A stretch of 7,566 nucleotides of DNA, from contig SXUH01000166.1 in assembly GCA_005791855.1 (NCBI GenBank), positions 1 through 7,566 on the forward strand, written 5' to 3'. How positions within the stretch are numbered: position 1 is the first letter of the stretch; each line of letters opens with the position of its first letter. Position numbers and translations under genes: made by a program. Source of the stretch: Bdellovibrionales bacterium. GTDB lineage: Bacteria > Bdellovibrionota > Bacteriovoracia > Bacteriovoracales > Bacteriovoracaceae. Below the pieces are notes generated by a model. That model was not told where the DNA came from and did not search any database. It was given only the letters and a program-made list of their open reading frames with translations. Of this stretch, positions 1 to 7,300 are shown piece by piece.

Positions 1-1368
1 TCCTTTCTCATCGGAGACCTGGGGGTGGGTGTAGGAATCGTCCTGCCCCGGCAGGAGGAGCGGTGCTTCGATGAACGGCACCACCTCATCCAGCACGGAG
101 AAGTCTCCGGTGGCTTTGACGTAGTAGGTGACCACGAACGGGAGCCAGATGAGGTCGTCGGAGAAGTGCGTCCGGACACCCCGGCCCGTCGGCGGGTGCC
201 ACCAGTGCTGGACGTCCCCTTCCTTGAACTGCCTCGCCGCCGCGGTGAGGATCTGCGCGCGGGTGATCTCCGGATGGGAGTGGACCATGGCCATCACGTC
301 CTGCAGCTGGTCCCGGTACCCGAAGGCGCCGCCGGACTGGTAGAACGCGGACCGGGCCCAGATCCGGCACGAGAGGGTCTGGTAGAGGAGCCACTTGTTC
401 ACCAGGAGGTCCATGGCCTTGTCCGGCGTCTTGATCTCCACCCGGCTCAGGGTCTTCTCCCAGTAGCTGCGAGAGTCGCGGTAGGCTTTCTCGACGAGGT
501 CCTTGTCCCGGTACTTCATGATGGTGTGGCGGGCGGTCTCGACGGACTCCGCCTGGCCCAGGACGATCACCACGGTGGTGGCTTCTCCCGGAGCGAGGTC
601 GAGCTTGGTCTGGAAGGCCGCGCACGGGTCCACGCCGGCGCCGTGGGTTCCGGAGAGGCCGACCCGGGCCATGGCCGCGGGGGCCTTCGGGCTGCCGTTC
701 CTTCCGATGAACTCCCGGCGGTCGCAGGTGGAGCTGCGGTCGACCTCGCTGATGTCGGCGAAGGCCACGCGGGAGGCGAACTCGTTGTTGTACGGGTTCC
801 GCGCGAGGATCGCGCCGGTCTGTGGGTCGAGCTCGGGGATGATGTAGGCCGCGGTGGTCCCGCGCTGGAACCCGAGGACCCACTCCACGTAGCTCGTCAC
901 GGAGATGCGCCGAGGGGCCGCGCCGGTGTTCTTCAGTATCACGCGGGCGAGCTTCACGCCGGTCTCGAGGGCCACGAAGACTTCCAGGGCCTGGTCGATG
1001 CCGTGGGAGTGGTGCTCGAAGCGCGTGTAGCCCTGGCCGTGGCGGATGACGTACGGTTCCGGCTCCCGGATCGGAAGCGGAGTCAGGGACCAGAACTTCC
1101 CGGTGTCCTCGTCGCGGAGGTAGATGATCTCCCCGGCCGGGTCGCTCACCGGATCGTTCGACCACGGAGTGATCCGGTTCTCGCGGCTGTTGGCGGACCA
1201 GGTGTAGCCCAGACCACTCTCGGAGACGATGAACCCGAAGTCGTGGGAGTTGGCGATGACGTTGATCCACGGAGCGGGAGTCCACTGGCCTTCCTTCAGG
1301 ACGATGACGTACTCCCGGCCCTGGTCTGCGAAGCCGCCGAGGCCGTTGTAGAACTCCAGTCCCGCGGA
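1..1368 (-). other. C-terminal GH94 phosphorylase module (cut by window edge)
   Basis: Residues 2050-2505 are the start of the GH94 beta-1,2-oligoglucan phosphorylase module. In Brucella Cgs this module shortens the growing chain with phosphate and so sets ring size. Landmarks are GLEFYNGLGGFADQGREYVI (2052-2071), WSANSRENRITPWSNDPVSD (2106-2125), DRREFIGRNGS (2265-2275), GAGVDPCAAFQTKL (2292-2305), FYQSGGAFGYRDQLQDVMAM (2392-2411), GDVQHWWHPPTGRGVRTHFS (2433-2452) and the D-D pair at 2453-2454, one of which should be the general acid of the GH94 family. The window stops at residue 2505, inside the alpha/alpha barrel. The phosphate-binding residues further on cannot be assessed. Confidence 0.93.
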
Positions 1369-4300
1369 GGTGTGGGAGACGGACTCCGGCTCTCCCGACG
1401 GCGCGGCCGCCGGAGCCTGGGCCTTCGGCACCAGGGCCTGCGGGTAGTTGACGGTGACCTTCCGGTGCTTGAGCTGCTCTTCGAGGGACCCCTTCTCGGC
1501 GTTCAGGATCACGCGGGAGACGGTCCGCAGGAGGATGATGTCCTCGTGAGGAATGAGGTCGGTCCGCCGCAGGAAGATCCCGCCCGGCTTATCGAGGAGG
1601 GCCTGGGAGCCGCTCATCCGGATCTGCCGGAGGAGCTCGTCCTGGAGGGTCTGCAGGTAGCTCGGGGCCCGTTCGTTGAGGATCACGAGGTCGATCTTCA
1701 GACCCTTCAGGCGGAGGTACTCGTGGGCGTGGAGGAGCTCGCGCACCAGCGCCATGTCCTTCTCGTCGCTGATCTGGGTCATGATGATGGGGAGGTCTCC
1801 GCTGATCCCGTAGGCCCAGAGGTTGGACTGCGCCCGGGTGTTCTGGGCGAGGACGTGGGAGGCGGGTCTCAGCGACGAATCGAGGTAGAGCACCCGGCCC
1901 GCCAGTCGCTGGTAGACGTGGGCCTTGGCGTTTGAGATGTTCAGGTGGCGCAGGAGGACCTGCGACTGGGTCCAGGCGATCTCCGACTCCCGGGTGAAGG
2001 TGTGGACGTCCCGGTACTTGTCGATGAGCTCGATGGCCTCTTCCCGGAACTGCACCAGCCCCGTCACGAAGGTCACCGACGTCGTCTCCCCCGGCTCGAT
2101 GACGTAGGTCTGCCGGAGCGAGAAGATCGGATCGAGGACCGAGCCCGCGGTGTTGGAGAGGGGCCTGTTCTCGTGGATCACGATGGGCTCGGAGACGTCC
2201 CGGCCCCGGCCGATGAAGCGCGAGCGGTCGGTCTCAAACTGCGTCGCCCCGAGGGGGGCGCTGTCCGAGCTCGCGACGTGGAAGGCGAACGGCGGGTTCT
2301 CCTTGTTGGAGCGCGCGCGCCGGGTCCCGAGGAGGGCCCCGACCCCGGGGAGGTACTCGGTCTGCACGAAGAGGTTACTGAAGGCCGGGTGAGCGGCGTC
2401 GTCGTTGGGCTTGGCGATCACGGTCTCCATGAAGCTCGTGACCTCGAACTCCTGGCGCTCGGAGGATTCGTTGGTGATGGAGATCCGCCGCAGTTCCACG
2501 TTGTCCTCCGGGGAGACGAGGATCTCCGTGAGGGTGAGGCACTGCTCGTCTCTCCTCCAGAAGGAAACCTTGTCCTCGGAGAAGGTGGCGCCGAAGCTCT
2601 TCGGCACGACCCCCGTCGGCTGGTGCGTGGCCGACCAGTAGTGGTTGGTGCTGCGGTTCCGGATGTAGAAGTACTGGCCCCAGTGGTCCCGGGTGGCGTC
2701 TTCTCTCCAGCGGGTGACGGCCAGCGGGCCACAGCGGGAGTAGCCCGCGCCGGTGGAGGTGACCATCACCGAGTAGGTGCCGTTGGAGAGGAGCTGGGTG
2801 CGCGGGAGCGAGAGGTTCACGTCCGAGTAGAGCCGCGGGTGCGAGTCCATGGCCGAGTGGAGGAAGCCGCTGCTCTTGATCTCCTCGGAGCGCGGCTGGG
2901 AGAGTTCGACGGTCTTCGGCACGCGTTCCTGCAGCAGGAGCTCCGTCGCCTGCACCAGCGGCTCGGCGTGGAACCGGTCCTGCATGACGTTCTCGTTCAG
3001 GACGTTGTTCATGGCGAGGAGGCTCATCCCCTGGTGGTGGGCCATGTAGGAGTGGAGGATGACGAACTTCTGCTTCGACGGGATCCGCTCGGCCGTGTAG
3101 TCGATGGACTCGTAGAAGCCGAAGCGGCCGTAGGCCCCGAGCTTCACCAGGCGCTTGAGGTTGGCGAGCGCCGCCTTCGGGTCGATGAGGGCCGCGAGCA
3201 TGGTGGAGTAGGGAGAGACGACGAGGTCATCGGAGAGGCCCCGCTTGAGCCCCAGGCCCGGGATCCCGAAGGGCCCGTACTGGTAGTTCATCTGCAGGTC
3301 CCGGGCGTTGAACCCGGACTCGGACACGCCCCACGGGACACCCTTCTGCTCGCCGTACTCGATCTGCCGCTGGACCACGGACTTGTAGGTCTGCTCGAGG
3401 AGGGTCTCGGCGTACCGGCGCATCACCAGCACCGGCATGAGGTACTCGAACATCGTGGCGGTCCAGGCGATGAGGGCCCGGCCGGATTTCACCGGCGCCA
3501 TCTGCCGGCCCAGGCGGAACCAGTGCTCCTGGCTCACGTCGCCCTTGGCGATGGCGACGAAGCTCGCCAGCCGCGACTCGGAGGCGAGGAGGTCGTAGTA
3601 GGAATTGTCTCTGCGGCTGTCCACCACGTTGAAGCCGATGACGAAGAGCTTCCGGCGCTCGTCGAAGAGGAAGCGGAAGTCCATCCCGAGGGCGATGTCC
3701 TCACACTGCTGCATGAGGCGCGCCTCGCGGGCGCGGAGGTCGGCGGGGTCGTGGTCCAGGTCTTTGAGGAACGAAGAGACCTGCGTGAGGGCGGACCGCA
3801 TCCAGGCGAGCCCCGTGTTGAAGTCTTCCTTCTCGGTCTTCAGGTCCTGGACGATCACCTCCATGATGTCCTCGGCTTCGGTGAGCTCGTGGAAGAGCGC
3901 GCTGAGGATGATCCGCCACTCCGCCTCGGTCTCGACCTTCGCCGCCCGGACCTTCTCCAGGAGGCGGGCGAGGATGACGTGGACCTCCTCGAAGGAGACC
4001 GCGCCGGTGGCCGGCGAGAGGGCGTGGAGGCCCGCGGTCACGTCGTGGAGCTGGACCAGGGTGTCCTCGAGGCCCCGGCGCAGGGTTTCGAGCGGCCGCT
4101 TCCGCACGCCGAGCTCCCCCAGGAACTGCTTGAAGGTCAGGAGGTGACCCGCGAGGTTCCCGCTGTCCACCGTCGAGATGTAGCGCGGGTTCAGGGGTTC
4201 GAGGGAGACGGTGTCGTACCAGTTGAAGAAGTGGCCGTGCATGGTGGAGAGCTTGCCGAGGGTGGCGAAGGTCTTCTCCATCTGCTCCACCACGTCGACC

Positions 4301-7300
4301 CGGCCCACGTAGCCGAGGTCGTAGGCCGAAGCCTGGGCCATGAGCTGCAGGCCAATGTTGGTGGGCGAGGTCCGGTGGGCCACCACGGGCCTCGGCTCTT
4401 CCTGGTAGTTGTCGGGGGCGAGCCAGTTGTCTTCCTGGGTGACGAAGGTCTCGAAGAAGTGCCAGGTCAGCCGGGCGTAGGCCCGAAAGTCCCTGACCTC
4501 CTCGCCCTCGAGGGCCGGCTCCTTCACCTTCGGCGCGCTGGCGAGCCAGTTCTTGATCAGCGGGTTCAGGAGCCACAGGAGGAGGAAGGGGCTCGCGATC
4601 TTCAGGGCCTCGGGCCTGGCGAGGTAGACGATGGCGCCGATGACCACGGCGAGGACCGGGCCCGAAGTCACGTAGGAAGTCTTCTTCTCCGCCTTACTCT
4701 GGAGCTGGGCGAACGAGGTCCACTCCAGGAGCTTCTTCCGGGAGACGAACATGCGGTAGGTGACCCGGAGGATGGCGTCCGCCTGGGTGTAGGCCTGCTG
4801 GGCGAGGAAGGTCACCGTCAGGAGGATCTGGCTGATCTTGATCTTAAACTCCCGCAGGCCCCCCAGGAAGTAGCCCTGCCAGGTCACGTTGCCTTTCTGC
4901 ATCCAGTGGCCCGTGGTCACGGTGGAGTAGACCGGGAAGAAGTACATCAGCACGATGAGGGAGGTCCAGAACGCGGGGTTCCCCGGGAGCAGCGTCCAGG
5001 AGAGGACGAGCCACAGGAGGGAGGCGATGGGCACGAGGGTCCGCCGGAGGTTATCGAAGATCTTCCAGCGGGAGATGACGGTGAGGTCGTTCCGCACCCG
5101 GCGGCCCTTCTCGTCCGGCGCCTTCGGGAAGAGCCAGGCGGCGATCTGCCAGTCCCCGCGGGTCCAGCGGTGCTGCCGTTTGGAGAAGGTCTCGTAGTCG
5201 GCCGGGTAGTCGTCGAAGAGCTCGACGTCCGTCACCAGCGCCGAGCGGGCGTAGGAGCCTTCGAAGAGGTCGTGGCTCAGGACCGCGTTCTCCGGGACCC
5301 TGTTCTCCATCGCCTTCTCGAAGGCGTCGACCACGTAGAGGCCCTTGCCGGTGAAGCTCCCTTCCTGGAAGAGGTCCTGGTAGACGTCGGAGACGGCGGT
5401 GGTGTAGGGGTCGATCCCGATGTTCCCGGAGGAGATCCGAGCGAAGCGCGTGGCCTTCGCACTGGTGGCGGTGATGCTGATCCGGGGCTGGAGGATCCCG
5501 TACCCGGCCGTCACCCGGCCCACCGCCGGGTTGAAGTACGGCCTGTTGAGCGGATGGAGGATGGTTCCCACGAGCTTCGCGGCCGCGTCCCTCGGGAGCT
5601 GGGAGTCGGAGTCCAGGGTGATGACGTACTTGATCTTCCGGAGAAGGTCGGGGCCGGCGGTGGCCACGACGTAGCTCGTGTCCGTGGCGCCGCGGAGGAG
5701 CCTGTTGAACTCGAGGAGCTTCCCGCGCTTCCGCTCCCAGCCGATCCAGGCGCCCTCGGAGTCGTTGTAGAGACGCTTCCGGTGGAAGAGGTGGAACCGC
5801 GGCGCTCCCGGGGCGGAGTACTTCCGGTTGAGGTCGGTGATCCCCTCCACGGCGACGGCGAGGAGGCGCTCGTCGGTGGCCATCCTCTCGGCGAGGGCGT
5901 CGCCGAAGTCTCCCAGGAGCGCGAAGGTGAGGGCCGGGTCGGGGTTGGCGAGGTAGTGGATCTCGAGGCGCTCGAGGAGCTCCCGGATCACGGTCTCCTT
6001 GGTGAAGAGGGTCGGGATCACCACCATGGTGGCGGCGTCGCCCGGGATTCCCTTCTCCGTGTCGATCCTCGGCAGGGGCCTGGGGTGGATGAAGTTGGTG
6101 ATGTAGTGGTTCAGGAGGCTCAGGGCGAGGTCGCTCGCCGGGAAGATCGCCAGGAGCGCGAAGGCGAGCCGGTACCACTGGTCGTCGCTCAGGTTCCGGT
6201 AGTAGTTGAGCACCGGGATGAGGAGCAGGCAGGTGAAGACGAAGAGGGAGCCCAGGTAGAAGAAGGTCGGGTGGTGGAGGACGAAGCGGTTGAAGGACTC
6301 GCGCAGGTCGGGCCTGTAGTCGCAGAGCTCTTCGAACCCCTCCCGGCCCTCGCCGACGAGGTAGTACCCCACGTGGCCCCGGTGGCTCTGGGGATCTTCC
6401 TTCGAGGCGCAGTCGATGGCCTTCTGGGCGACCTCGAGCTCGGTGTGCTCGGAGCGCTTGGAGAGGTGCTCGACCACGTGCCGGTACTGGTCCCGGGTTC
6501 CGAAGTCCATCCGGTGGTACACCCCCGCCGGATCCTTCCCGAGGATCGGGTCGATGTGGTTGACGTTCTCGATGAACTCCCGCCAGTCCAGCGACATGAG
6601 GAGGCGCATGCTCCCGATGATGTTCCCGATGGTCACCTGGCCCGCGGCCTGGTTGTGGAGCTCGAGCTGGGTGACCCGCTGGCTGCTGGTCTGGAGGTCC
6701 TGGAGCTTCCGTTCGATCCAGTCGAAGGCGGGCCAGACGTTCGGGTCCTGGTCCCGCAGGCGCTGGATGAGCTGGACGATGAAGGCGCGGTTGAAGGTCT
6801 TCGCCTCCCCGAGCTCGGCGGCGAGCAGGTCGGTGAGTTCCTTCTCGCTGACCTGCGGGTCGCTCGCGCGGGCGAGGAGCCGGTCGGCCAGGGCGTTGGC
6901 CTTCTCGCGGTTGGCCCGGGCGCTGAGGATCCGGTGCGAGAGGACGGTGAGCTGCTGCACGAGCACGAAGCGAATGGTGATCACCAGCGCCCAGAGCTCG
7001 CCGATCTTCAGCGGGGTGACCTTCTGGTAGGCGGTGAGGAACTTCTGCAGCACGGTCGGGTCGAAGCGGCAGTCGGTGTGCGCGATGATCTCCAGGGCGA
7101 TGGAGTACACCCGCGGGTACCCCTTGAGCTCCCCCTTGGCGAGCTGGGGGAGGCCGTAGTAGTAGGTGTCGGGGAGGCTCTGCTTGATCTCCCGCAGCTG
7201 GGTCTCGATGATGTGGAAGTTGTCCACGAACCACTCCGCGGCCGGGGAGACGGGCTGCTTGCTCTGGATCGCGCTCGCCAGAGACGTGTAGACCGATTCG

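Noticed and set aside
1..1368. A stand-alone cellobiose or chitobiose phosphorylase gene
   Set aside because: The GH94 module is in the same unbroken frame as the GT84 and membrane parts, and no start codon with a ribosome site separates them. It is a domain of the synthase.
25..1935. 636-residue plus-strand ORF starting GTG
   Set aside because: It is the same antisense frame as the larger plus-strand ORF, separated from it only by the complement of Ser1861 (TCA). It has no domain signature and sits over the well-conserved GH94 module.
1933..1944. Possible frameshift, since the two large plus-strand ORFs break here
   Set aside because: The minus-strand frame reads straight through (HLNISNAKAHVYQR) with family-typical sequence on both sides. 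The break is only the plus-strand TGA opposite a TCA serine codon.
5051..7234. 727-residue minus-strand ORF in another frame
   Set aside because: The translation is dominated by Arg, Pro, Gly and Ala, as expected for an off-frame reading of high-GC coding DNA. It overlaps the conserved N-terminal and GT84 regions of the real frame. The off-frame minus-strand ORFs at 3701-4576, 2418-2732 and 86-1285 fail for the same reason.
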